Assembly (NCBI GenBank): GCA_916613615.1
Contig: OU744727.1
Span: 1,952,593-2,016,592, forward strand
Length of the DNA: 64,000 nt
DNA from: Steromphala cineraria
Lineage: Eukaryota; Mollusca; Gastropoda; Trochida; Trochidae
Direction of reading: 5' to 3'
Numbering within the stretch: position 1 is the stretch's first letter; the number at the start of each line of letters is the position of its first letter. Of the stretch, positions 56,401-58,044 are shown in pieces. The translations under genes were made by a program, and so were the position numbers. The notes below the pieces were generated by a model. That model was not told the DNA's origin, did no database searches, and saw nothing but the letters and a program-made list of their open reading frames with translations.

Positions 56401-57953
56401 AGAACAAATTCTTTATCAATCAATAATGAATAAAGAATAAGATGATTTTGTGGACAATAATGTAGGGCTACTCTCCTAAACAACCACGATACTTTACATC
56501 GTAGAAATTAATTTTCTTTGCAGAATAATAAACAACTTCTCCGAGGGAAACCTTCAATGTTTTTAAACTTGTTACATTGAGGTTAAACTGTTTTCAATGA
56601 AATGTTATCACGTCGAAGAGTCACTTTTCTTTCTAAGGCGGCCACATCCGAGGGCAAAGCTCATCTGTCTGGAAAGATTTCGGGGACAAGCTTCAAGCAC
56701 TCGATGGAGTTTGACTTGCAAACAGACGCCCAGGTCAACTCTGGTCAGTTCATCCACAGGATGGCCATGAAGGGCTTGATCAAAGACCTCGAAATGGACG
56801 AAATAGGTTGGTACCTATGGCGTGGTTGATGGATTTCATGATATTTAGTTCAACATGAAAGTGTTTCATACAGTCAGAAGCCATATTCATAAGAAAACTT
56901 TAGCATATGTAACTGAAAGGTTTTGGTTCACTAGATACAATTGTTATTCAAAATGAAAAACTAAAGTTGTCAATATGTTTGGTTTATAATGAGTATGTGG
57001 TTTCAGATTCAAATGGTGAAAAGAAAAGGGAGATAATCCTTGCCAGTACTGCCAGTAACCTCATCTCCAAGTACACATCATTTGTTGGCGTTGATAAGGA
57101 GAGGAACGTGAAGATTACAAAAGCTGTCACCTACCATGTCGCACCACCGTCTAGGTTCCATCCGTATGCATTGTATGTTAATTTGTTACTTCTCTAGTGT
57201 TCAAGTACTAAGTCTACACCCGTCTACATAATGATAACGATAATGATAATGATAATGATGATGATAGAAAAAACTTATAATAACTTTGTTGAAATAATGA
57301 TTTGACATAACTGCATAAATTGCTACCCCTAACACGCATTTATTTCACAGGGGTCAACATTATATTCCACCGACGTGGATGACACCATCAGCACCACTCC
57401 AACATCTACGATCATCACCAGCACCACCACCATCAATGACGTTAAATGCAGGAGAAATATTACGGAGTTGTGGTGCATTATATTCCACCGCAAAACTACC
57501 ACCACCGCCATCATCTCAAAATATTTTGGCTGATTTTTGTGACACAGAAGACACATACGTAGAAGCTGACGATCTCTGTTGCAATGTATACGAGGCCGCA
57601 TCTGCACTGCCGCCTGCATTATGTCCATTACCTCCAGCCTGCCCAATAGTACACTCCAAGGGAAATCAAATGTTTTCTTCCCAGGGTAAGGACCTTTATC
57701 TGAATTAGGAATATTCCTAATGTTAATTGAAATTGAAATTGAAAAAAATTATAAGATCATGCAAAATAACATTTCATCTTTATACAAACTGTCTACATGT
57801 GTCGATGATTCAAGTTAATTTTCTTCTTGCATGTCCACAGCGGGAGAGATGGTGATGCTACAAGCCTTTGATGGATCCTGGGAGTTGGACAGTCAACTTC
57901 CAAAACTCATCAATGTGACAACAGACAATCTGTTAAAGGCGACCGGAATCAAG
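8422..57953 (+). CDS. VWA domain-containing protein 5A-like, 15 exons, 3' end beyond window
   Basis: Fifteen exons join in phase: 8422-8467, 37772-37977, 38364-38592, 39606-39775, 41626-41728, 42518-42628, 52343-52469, 52878-53022, 53442-53521, 53902-54016, 56104-56265, 56638-56806, 57007-57172, 57351-57685 and 57841-57953, giving 759 codons with GT-AG introns. Exons 2 to 4 encode the VIT domain. Exons 6 to 10 encode the VWA fold, with a complete MIDAS: D-R-S-G-S-M across the exon 6/7 junction, G-G-T-E-I in exon 8 and L-L-T-D-G-D in exon 9. Exon 14 is a low-complexity linker and exon 15 carries the conserved A-F-D-G-S-W-E-L-D. Family members are about 780 to 900 residues, so little is missing. 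These are intracellular proteins with poorly known roles; VWA5A has been linked to tumour suppression. Human VWA5A is the nearest family I know. Introns 1 and 6 are swollen by transposons. Confidence 0.9.
8468..9865. other. Start of intron 1, nothing recognised
   Basis: AT-rich sequence after the exon 1 donor. Small open stretches around 9534 to 9902 on both strands overlap each other and match nothing. Confidence 0.5.
9866..9928 (-). repeat. LTR-like direct repeat, 3' copy
   Basis: 63 bp identical except one base to 36983 to 37045, in the same orientation. It lies immediately after the polypurine tract GGGGAGGGA (minus strand). Similarity ends here, so the LTR is short or truncated. Confidence 0.7.
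10128..10781 (-). pseudogene. Ty3/gypsy integrase C-terminal region
   Basis: In frame with the integrase core but separated from it by a TAG stop at 10803 to 10805. It contains V-G-D-F-V-R-V-Q and Y-V-V-R-I-D-G-S-G-R, typical of the SH3-like integrase C-terminal domain, followed by a long Pro/Ser/Thr-rich tail. About 217 residues. Confidence 0.8.
10803..11240 (-). pseudogene. Ty3/gypsy integrase catalytic core
   Basis: DDE-type core. I see D in I-V-D-R-Y-S-N-W-P, D in S-S-D-G-G-P-E-L, and E in N-C-R-A-E-I-G-V-K. It ends at an in-frame TAG. It is joined to the upstream reading frame through a frameshift at about 11240 to 11300. It would catalyse cDNA insertion in an intact element. Confidence 0.88.
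11237..12316 (-). pseudogene. Ty3/gypsy RNase H and integrase zinc-binding region
   Basis: The N-terminal half carries RNase H features (A-T-D-W-S-K-N-G-I-G-F-W, D-H-K-P-L-L-K). The C-terminal half leads into the H2C2 zinc-binding module of integrase (H-Q-G ... C-S-H-C). A frameshift at the 5' end separates it from RT (12316 versus 12506) and another at the 3' end separates it from the integrase core. Confidence 0.88.
12282..13160 (-). pseudogene. Ty3/gypsy reverse transcriptase, degraded
   Basis: Pieces in several frames. They include H-H-T-Q-S-P-F-H-Q-A-R-S-V-P, Y-R-T-A-P-Q-G-Y and the catalytic box C-V-D-D-T-L-L-W-A. Between V-D-P-D and N-A-H-A part of the fingers domain is missing. The region abuts the left end of the 22-kb insertion, where the protease-RT linker was cut. 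Confidence 0.85.
13197..13205. repeat. 9-bp target-site duplication, left
   Basis: GTTGATCGC, identical to 35502 to 35510. It flanks the 22.3-kb inverted-repeat element. Both copies are retroelement coding sequence. Confidence 0.9.
13206..13440. repeat. 46-bp terminal repeats, left TIR
   Basis: Five copies of a 46-bp unit starting GTGAAGTTGGCTCCCAGTTC. They are the inverted counterpart of 35284 to 35501. Confidence 0.9.
13441..14737. repeat. 206-bp subterminal satellite, left arm part 1
   Basis: About six copies with an exact 206-bp spacing (GCAAGG at 13475, 13681, 13887, 14093, 14299, 14505, 14711). The array is interrupted at 14737 by the Polinton-like element and resumes at 21509. The same satellite lies inverted at 32627 to 35280. 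Confidence 0.93.
14732..14737. repeat. 6-bp target-site duplication, left (CACTAT)
   Basis: CACTAT here and at 21509 to 21514. Intact 206-bp units contain CACTAT once at this position, so the duplication arose on insertion. Confidence 0.92.
14738..15325 (+). repeat. Left terminal inverted repeat of the Polinton-like element
   Basis: Matches the reverse complement of 20926 to 21508 over about 585 bp, with small indels and substitutions, most of them between 15040 and 15120. It contains TGACGTCA and several short motifs conserved in both arms. Confidence 0.9.
15439..15987 (+). CDS. Hypothetical basic protein with C-terminal zinc ribbon (Polinton-like ORF1)
   Basis: 182 residues from 15439. 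A second in-frame ATG at 15448 gives M-S-R-K-K and is an equally plausible start. The N-terminal two thirds is rich in Arg and Lys. The C-terminal 50 residues hold C-P-T-C, then C-Q-C-S-T-C, a further W-F-G-C and C-L-T-C-G-H, so probably two zinc-binding knuckles. This suggests nucleic-acid binding. I do not recognise a family. It is the first gene after the left TIR, followed after 155 bp by ORF2. Confidence 0.72.
   Translation: MEIMSRKKVKTVEMYRGRKVYTFEGVKFLKRSDGWGSYAHSEKLSNGRYYVSLKNYEKGRTPYLWSQLKRHARRFASKTIRNLKNWKCVVRQAQHRERLDQLIISLRLHGCGKRLKQSELYQSARETMRKRRTCPTCQVEGMVERFESRSCQCSTCENWFGCGREPSKILIFRCLTCGHTSG
16049..16056 (+). promoter_or_regulatory. TATA box in the Polinton-like element
   Basis: TATATAAA in ACCTATATAAATTGTG, 87 bp before the ORF2 start at 16143. 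Motif and position only. Confidence 0.45.
16143..16439 (+). CDS. Hypothetical small basic protein (Polinton-like ORF2)
   Basis: 98 residues starting M-E-R-K-L-Y-I-A-D-P-K-K-F. Lys/Arg-rich and hydrophilic, with a short potential nuclear-localisation stretch (K-T-K-R-S-P-K-R). No cysteines, signal peptide or membrane segment. It has a TATA box upstream, and its stop is only 15 bp from the next ATG. I do not recognise it. A DNA-binding or virion core role is possible but unproven. Confidence 0.6.
   Translation: MERKLYIADPKKFIKFFERRREGQKGGQAQPGSRIITMTSPTTADENSHEGQKTKRSPKRTNMIKRKVEDRPSPEGQNSAKRSFVDNPSNHPRDLFLE
16455..16742 (+). CDS. Hypothetical small zinc-binding protein (Polinton-like ORF3)
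   Basis: 95 residues. Start at 16455, or at the internal ATG 16533 (M-S-F-Q-C-T-V-C-L), which would give about 69 residues starting just before the zinc motif. Cysteines C-T-V-C and C-F-T-C-V-Y-C form a probable zinc ribbon or RING-like site. It ends with a basic stretch. No family recognised. It lies between two basic small ORFs. Confidence 0.6.
   Translation: MRPTIYTAHAPHLNVIIHEKERLLFKMSFQCTVCLGLLSVDVLGEDNSGCFTCVYCKTKLKYTYHRFLVHSDKFTVKRKLSRHIPLCICYSPKTA
16804..17070 (+). CDS. Hypothetical highly basic protein (Polinton-like ORF4)
   Basis: 88 residues, about one third Lys or Arg, with T-L-K-R-Q-I-K-T-K-Q and Q-R-I-R-Q-G-Y-K-K-K. It resembles in composition the small basic core proteins of adeno-like viruses, but I see no sequence match I can name. 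Its stop is 23 bp before the ATPase start, which suggests co-ordinate expression. Confidence 0.6.
   Translation: MKMKRTSVVRPKDIFSTGDKVIKPRKPKSTLKRQIKTKQATSKRNKQSKPTELHIKRISTTQGVVNRAKAALKRQRIRQGYKKKLEKH
17094..18923 (+). CDS. A32/FtsK-HerA-type packaging ATPase with flanking zinc fingers (Polinton-like ORF5)
   Basis: 609 residues; the start GCCATGA has a good context. Residues 6 to 27 form a C2H2 finger (C6, C9, H22, H27). Residues 32 to 100 are Pro-rich with five S-V-(Q/H)-(Y/F)-T-T repeats. The ATPase core runs from about 123 to 320: Walker A G-P-S-G-S-G-K-T at 137 to 144, Walker B V-L-I-L-D-D at 207 to 212, and a sensor Gln near 243 in L-L-L-Q-N-L-F. A second finger-like motif (C397, C400, H413, C418) precedes a charged C-terminal region of about 180 residues ending in an acidic tail. 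Proteins with this core are scattered through invertebrate genomes and pump DNA into capsids in related viruses. The substrate here is presumably the element's own DNA. The finger additions are unusual. Confidence 0.82.
   Translation: MTVVTCPDCGKSFSRKDVMYRHRRNIHSNTATLPPPPPPPPSVHYTTPPPPPPPPSSVQYTTPPPSSVQFTTSPPPPPSSVQYTTSPPPSSVQYTTSSPPSGEVTSSLVTSSLPHPHTSSLERPFRFGIPSNGLLVGPSGSGKTTFMFNVLRQGLIKPQPDHITWCYNVWQPLYDRFLQVLPYVQFVKGLPYNLEDEHYFDAHQQNVLILDDFLAEAKNDKRISRLFTQTSHHKNVLIFLLLQNLFPRGKESRDIALNSHYVTLFNSPVDRQQIKVFARRIFPEDISKFMSLYETAMETPYGNLTVDLKPATSEKNRLHMNISTSHPATTTTTTTGHQQGGTLVQDHQREIKAIPPALDNQSGRDLLAEQTFLDDPIETASPTSSEESGPFTMATACADCGVLIDNMHDLQRHIKSWCPAVNDKALTSIKRKRVRYNSEDSDEEHPMQKGSGIDDSKPLPRYWKPINDMAAEEWQNVGLQRIWKRVYELYQGDMALNRRKYKRLGRTADWKDRKMKQLWDTKLMDTLNSVLEFTQYFKEAPLFVPILTSLDEIDPSSEQSMVKGKIKRFINPKLKDILTRLDRSELDTDAESDVATDGSAAGDEESDQD
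18924..20925. other. Non-coding 3' part of the Polinton-like element
   Basis: Two kilobases with no ORF longer than 75 codons and none that I recognise. AATAAA at about 19336 could end the ORF5 transcript. The length suggests deleted or decayed genes, where capsid, protease, integrase or polymerase might once have been. Confidence 0.6.
20926..21508 (-). repeat. Right terminal inverted repeat of the Polinton-like element
   Basis: Inverted counterpart of 14738 to 15325, ending ATACTACT at 21508 immediately before the CACTAT duplication. Confidence 0.9.
21509..21514. repeat. 6-bp target-site duplication, right (CACTAT)
   Basis: Pairs with 14732 to 14737. The 206-bp satellite continues directly from it. 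Confidence 0.92.
21509..21990. repeat. 206-bp subterminal satellite, left arm part 2
   Basis: About 2.3 further units in the same orientation as 13441 to 14737, resuming at the exact base where the Polinton-like element interrupted it. It degenerates after about 21985. Confidence 0.93.
21991..22959. other. Degenerate interspersed repeats
   Basis: No gene. Blocks around 22240 to 22510 repeat a theme (ATAATCCTCA ... TCAAGGAGTCTG ... TTTCAGCTTTCTAGGCC ... CTGGAGA) two to three times. Related copies occur at 25740 to 26240 and 30820 to 30870. Confidence 0.55.
22960..23740. repeat. 171-bp tandem repeat with GGAC-rich tail
   Basis: Four units start CCTTTCATGA at 22971, 23134, 23305 and 23476 (spacing 163, 171, 171). 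The unit is a multiple of three, so long open stretches on both strands are by-products. The block ends in a run of GGACGGAC-type repeats (23650 to 23695) and TATCCCAC ... GGTGGGATA, a short inverted pair typical of the end of a dispersed invertebrate repeat. Confidence 0.85.
24486..25104 (-). pseudogene. Internally deleted Tc1-like transposase
   Basis: The N-terminal part (M-L-Q-L-G-A-T-N-D-H-V-A-R-I-L-N) is a helix-turn-helix of the Tc1 type, with N-C-S-K-Q-T-I-G-R in the recognition helix. The C-terminal part reads S-P-D-M-Y-P-V-E-H-I and V-A-S-Q-G-G-H-S-R-Y-Y, the classic Tc1 ending, but with stops. The central catalytic domain is missing at about 24830. Non-functional remnant inside the 22-kb element. 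I could not find matching TIRs. Confidence 0.82.
25105..26777. other. AT-rich filler with degenerate repeats
   Basis: No gene. A motif AAAATGGCCGCCAT recurs at about 26299 and 26479 inside a roughly 180-bp duplication. Copies of the degenerate repeat seen at 22.2 kb recur at 25.74 to 26.24 kb. Confidence 0.5.
26778..30601 (-). pseudogene. Decayed dispersed invertebrate gene (H-E-E-A-D-T family)
   Basis: Minus-strand pieces in changing frames align in order with a multi-copy protein family I recall from invertebrate genomes but whose function is unnamed. From the N terminus: R-W-I-L-V-G-P; T-V-H-H-D-T-R-N-K; L-Y-V-P-P; V-F-F-A-V-D-D-T-D-F; L-G-E-L-H-T-V-I; S-G-I-D-D-A; A-H-Y-K-R; G-A-D-H-A-Y-Q-Q-V-N-R-M-M-K; R-A-L-F-A-P-D; N-H-E-E-A-D-T-L-M-I; S-T-D-V-L-V-L; and, after a frameshift at about 27420, H-A-F-S-G-A-D-N, then L-R-W-H-L-F-C-K. 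The E-E-A-D-T and D-x-D-V-x-V-L motifs suggest a PIN/FEN-like nuclease fold (inference). At least four frameshifts make it a pseudogene. It could be cargo or a remnant of the transposon's own machinery. Confidence 0.75.
30930..31725. repeat. About 62-bp minisatellite
   Basis: About 13 copies of a unit containing AACTGCAGCAGCAGTCAAGT then GGATCATTCAAAGTCA(A/T)CA and AAAATGCAT. Adjacent variants alternate, and a block near 31140 to 31320 is repeated near 31320 to 31500. No coding sense. Confidence 0.9.
31726..32626. other. AT-rich sequence, nothing recognised
   Basis: Simple AT-rich intronic-type sequence between the 62-bp array and the right satellite arm. Confidence 0.5.
32627..35280 (-). 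repeat. 206-bp subterminal satellite, right arm
   Basis: About 12 copies in the orientation opposite to the left arm. A five-unit block of 1,031 bp is itself duplicated: units at about 32667 and 33698 share private variants (CACATTGCTTCTGTACAGAG), and so do the units after them. Confidence 0.93.
35284..35501 (-). repeat. 46-bp terminal repeats, right TIR
   Basis: Inverted counterpart of 13206 to 13440, ending GGAGCTAACTTCACAGACCC at 35501. Confidence 0.9.
35502..35510. repeat. 9-bp target-site duplication, right
   Basis: GTTGATCGC, pairing with 13197 to 13205. It lies within a retroelement reading frame (V-V-H-N-S-A-I-N). Confidence 0.9.
35512..36883 (-). pseudogene. Ty3/gypsy gag and protease, degraded
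   Basis: Gag opens at 36883 (M-P-I-V-G-C-P-I-P). It includes R-D-E-T-V-R-S-F-G-A-R-I-R-G-Q-A and, in a different frame near 36250 to 36120, a zinc-knuckle region (C-S-Y-C-G-K-K-G-H-G-K, then C-P-A-F-G ... C-S-S-C). Protease follows with active-site A-D-T-G-C-Q at about 35810. Frameshifts and stops separate the parts. The frame is then cut by the 22.3-kb insertion, and the matching downstream part resumes at 13196. Confidence 0.85.
36983..37045 (-). repeat. LTR-like direct repeat, 5' copy
   Basis: 63 bp matching 9866 to 9928 with one difference. Just downstream on the minus strand lies AATAAA (about 36960), consistent with an LTR polyadenylation signal. Confidence 0.65.
37046..37439. other. 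End of intron 1, nothing recognised
   Basis: AT-rich intron sequence between the retroelement end and the exon 2 acceptor array. A 67-codon open stretch at 37234 matches nothing. Confidence 0.5.
37440..37771 (+). repeat. 82-bp minisatellite spanning the exon 2 acceptor
   Basis: About four units of the same family as 5554 to 6055. Each has TCTCTCTACCCAG followed by the first bases of exon 2, TTCCACTGCACGGGGT, so each carries a decoy 3' splice site. The last unit is the real acceptor (TCTCTGTCCAG at 37771). Confidence 0.9.
37772..37977 (+). CDS. VWA5A-like exon 2 (VIT domain)
   Basis: Acceptor CTGTCCAG, donor CAACAG/GTCGGA. Encodes V-P-L-H-G-V-D-V-R-V-S then F-L-A-N-V-E-A-N-L-Q-Y and V-Y-V-F-P-M-D-D, the start of the VIT (vault protein inter-alpha-trypsin) domain. 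Enters in phase 1 from exon 1, exits in phase 0. Confidence 0.93.
38364..38592 (+). CDS. VWA5A-like exon 3 (VIT domain)
   Basis: Acceptor TACGAAG, donor TTGAAG/GTGAGT. Encodes A-L-E-T-Y-D-E-A through G-N-L-P-P-K-S-K-A-D-I-K-F to N-P-S-L-E. The last 35 or so bases of the exon are part of the 56-bp repeat unit that follows. Confidence 0.93.
38558..39070 (+). repeat. 56-bp minisatellite spanning the exon 3 donor
   Basis: About nine units, the first of which is the real exon 3 end and donor. The rest contain CTCAACCCAAGATACAACCC then CAGTCTTGAAG/GTGCGTAATC, so eight or so decoy donors follow the real one. The real donor has GTGAGT, most decoys GTGCGT, a weaker match. Confidence 0.92.
39071..39605. 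other. Rest of intron 3
   Basis: Non-coding; two diverged repeat remnants up to about 39170, then AT-rich sequence to the acceptor at 39605. Confidence 0.5.
39606..39775 (+). CDS. VWA5A-like exon 4 (end of VIT domain)
   Basis: Acceptor TTAATCACAG, donor ATGGAG/GTTTGT. Encodes D-G-G-S-K-E-D-T-S-F-S through Y-D-L-T-F-K-G-S-V to N-I-N-I-M-E. Phase 1 in, phase 0 out. Confidence 0.88.
39776..40277. other. Intron 4, first part
   Basis: AT-rich, no gene or repeat recognised. Confidence 0.5.
40278..41138. mobile_element. TIR MITE in intron 4
   Basis: Inverted ends: CACAAAGAACTTAATTAAGC at 40280 and its near-perfect complement (GCTTAACTAAGTTCTTTGTG) ending at about 41138, 23 of 24 matching. TATA flanks both sides, consistent with a TA target duplication of the Tc1/mariner type. 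No coding sequence inside the roughly 860 bp. Confidence 0.7.
41279..41426. repeat. Hairpin element, about 148 bp
   Basis: Two arms of about 65 to 70 bp are imperfect inverted copies: CAATAATGCTGAG at 41279 and CTCAGCATTATTG ending at 41426, with TGGATGACAACTTCTTTG in each arm. There is almost no loop, so the transcript could fold on itself. Confidence 0.8.
41626..41728 (+). CDS. VWA5A-like exon 5
   Basis: Acceptor TTTTTTTCAG, donor ATCAAG/GTGACG. Encodes F-Q-L-D-G-P-P-Q-L-D-H-D-I-S-F through E-K-G-D-Q, the linker between VIT and VWA. Phase 0 in, phase 1 out. Confidence 0.88.
41729..42517. other. Intron 5
   Basis: AT-rich intron, nothing further recognised. Confidence 0.5.
42518..42628 (+). 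CDS. VWA5A-like exon 6 (start of VWA domain)
   Basis: Acceptor ATTTCACAG, donor GATCAG/GTGAAA. Encodes D-K-E-G-L-M-R-K-D-L-L-M-L through E-F-V-F-I-I-D-R-S-(G), the first beta strand and first MIDAS Asp. The MIDAS codon for Gly is split between exons 6 and 7. Confidence 0.9.
42629..44113. other. Intron 6, first part, with a palindrome
   Basis: AT-rich intron. At 42867 to 43000 an imperfect palindrome of about 134 bp has arms TGATAATGTAAGCCC and GGGCTTACATTATCA, with weaker pairing outward to TCAAAACC and GATTTTGA. Nothing else recognised. Confidence 0.6.
44114..44695. mobile_element. Non-autonomous piggyBac relative, 582 bp
   Basis: Ends CCCTTACGATGCGG and CCGCATCGTAAGGG equivalent (CGCATCGTAAGGG at 44683 to 44695). 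The outer 100 bp at each end match the piggyBac element immediately to the right. The right flank is TTAA; the left flank reads CTAA, one mutation from TTAA. Internal deletion derivative without transposase. Confidence 0.82.
45031..46300. repeat. 209-bp subterminal repeats, piggyBac left side
   Basis: CTTGCCGCTTCTTTATTTTT starts at 45031, 45240, 45449, 45658 and 46045 (spacing 209, with one shortened unit). Each unit has GCGCATAGACATATGATACA and ATGGTTCGTGAGATATGAGT. Diverged units extend left to about 44200. Confidence 0.9.
46812..48795 (-). pseudogene. piggyBac transposase, two lesions
   Basis: Starts M-P-R-F-R-G-R-R-P-R-T at 48795 with an acidic N-terminal region. The catalytic Asp triad is recognisable: S-V-D-E-G-L-V-P-W-K-G, V-Y-M-D-N-F-Y-S-S and M-G-G-V-D-R-A-G-Q. 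A Cys-rich C-terminal domain (C-V-V-C, C-F-E-C-L-D-C, C-V-E-P-C-F) binds TIR DNA in known members. There is one frameshift at about 47.95 to 48.02 kb and one in-frame TGA at about 47446. Otherwise the 640-residue protein is well preserved, so inactivation is recent. Confidence 0.9.
49230..51980. repeat. Subterminal repeats, piggyBac right side
   Basis: Units built on GCGCATATACAAATTATACA, TTCTCTTTCCATCGATATAT and AGCGCGCCACTTGGTTAGTG recur. From 51345 a 319-bp dimer is repeated (51345, 51664). Two more diverged units lie at 49230 to 49560. They are related, in the same orientation, to the left 209-bp units. Open stretches here are by-products. Confidence 0.88.
52343..52469 (+). CDS. VWA5A-like exon 7 (VWA domain)
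   Basis: Acceptor TTCTACAG, donor CCTGG/GTACGC. Encodes (G)-S-M-I-G-E-S-I-Q-S-A-K-E-A-M-L-F-F-L through I-I-S-F-G-S-S-Y-K, completing the MIDAS D-x-S-x-S. Phase 1 in, phase 2 out. Confidence 0.9.
52470..52877. other. Intron 7
   Basis: Non-coding. A possible extra exon at 52771 to 52831 was considered and set aside because exons 7 and 8 already join in phase. Confidence 0.55.
52878..53022 (+). CDS. VWA5A-like exon 8 (VWA domain)
   Basis: Acceptor TTTATTAG, donor AGACAG/GTAATG. Encodes G-S-M-Q-Y-K-E-G-T-L-K-Q through A-D-M-G-G-T-E-I-L-R-P-L, which holds the MIDAS Thr. Phase 2 in, phase 0 out. Confidence 0.9.
53023..53441. other. Intron 8
   Basis: AT-rich intron, nothing recognised. Confidence 0.5.
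53442..53521 (+). CDS. VWA5A-like exon 9 (VWA domain)
   Basis: Acceptor TTCTGGCAG, donor CAGCAG/GTGAAA. Encodes I-F-L-L-T-D-G-D-V-S-N-A-G-E-V, the third MIDAS loop. Phase 0 in, phase 2 out. Confidence 0.9.
53522..53901. other. Intron 9
   Basis: AT-rich intron, nothing recognised. Confidence 0.5.
53902..54016 (+). CDS. VWA5A-like exon 10 (end of VWA domain)
   Basis: Acceptor CTGTATAG, donor CAGAAG/GTGATG. Encodes V-F-T-V-G-I-G-A-G-V-S-T-T-L-V through G-G-G-E-A-E-F-V-T-D-S-L-N-L-Q-Q-K, highly conserved in the family. Its last 35 or so bases are the start of the 100-bp repeat. Confidence 0.92.
53980..55910 (+). repeat. 100-bp minisatellite spanning the exon 10 donor
   Basis: About 19 units of 100 bp. 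Each repeats the exon end GACAGTCTCAATCTGCAGCA then GAAG and the donor GTGATGCAGGGTCGCTAATG, so about 18 decoy donors identical to the real one follow it. A block of nine units is duplicated with an 899-bp offset (variant order from 54061 recurs from 54960). Confidence 0.95.
56104..56265 (+). CDS. VWA5A-like exon 11
   Basis: Acceptor CCCCAG, donor GGACAG/GTAAAT. Encodes V-M-K-L-L-K-A-A-C-Q-P through F-V-F-L-S-G-Q (54 codons, phase 0 both sides). Confidence 0.9.
56266..56637. other. Intron 11
   Basis: AT-rich intron, nothing recognised. Confidence 0.5.
56638..56806 (+). CDS. VWA5A-like exon 12
   Basis: Acceptor TTTCTAAG, donor AAATAG/GTTGGT. Encodes A-A-T-S-E-G-K-A-H-L-S-G through K-G-L-I-K-D-L-E-M-D-E-I. 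Phase 0 in, phase 1 out. Confidence 0.88.
57007..57172 (+). CDS. VWA5A-like exon 13
   Basis: Acceptor GGTTTCAG, donor GCATT/GTATGT. Encodes D-S-N-G-E-K-K-R-E-I-I-L-A-S through S-K-Y-T-S-F-V-G-V-D, where the family has the conserved S-x-x-T-S-F-V pattern. Phase 1 in, phase 2 out. Confidence 0.88.
57351..57685 (+). CDS. VWA5A-like exon 14 (low-complexity linker)
   Basis: Acceptor TTTCACAG, donor CCCAGG/GTAAGG. The phase set by exons 13 and 15 selects the frame rich in Pro, Ser and Ala, with several cysteines (D-D-L-C-C-N-V-Y, P-P-A-C-P). This region is variable in the family. Phase 2 in, phase 1 out. Confidence 0.8.
57841..57953 (+). CDS. VWA5A-like exon 15
   Basis: Acceptor GTCCACAG, donor ATCAAG/GTATTG. 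Encodes A-G-E-M-V-M-L-Q-A-F-D-G-S-W-E-L-D through L-L-K-A-T-G-I-K, the conserved C-terminal region. The next exon should begin D-K-K-V-L-A-T-C, which is what the following array repeats. Confidence 0.9.
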
Positions 57954-58044
57954 GTATTGTTTGTGTCCCGTTTTAGAGTTTTGAAAACATGAAAATGTTG
58001 GCCTCATCAGCATAAAGAGATTTTCTGTAACGAGTATATAGATC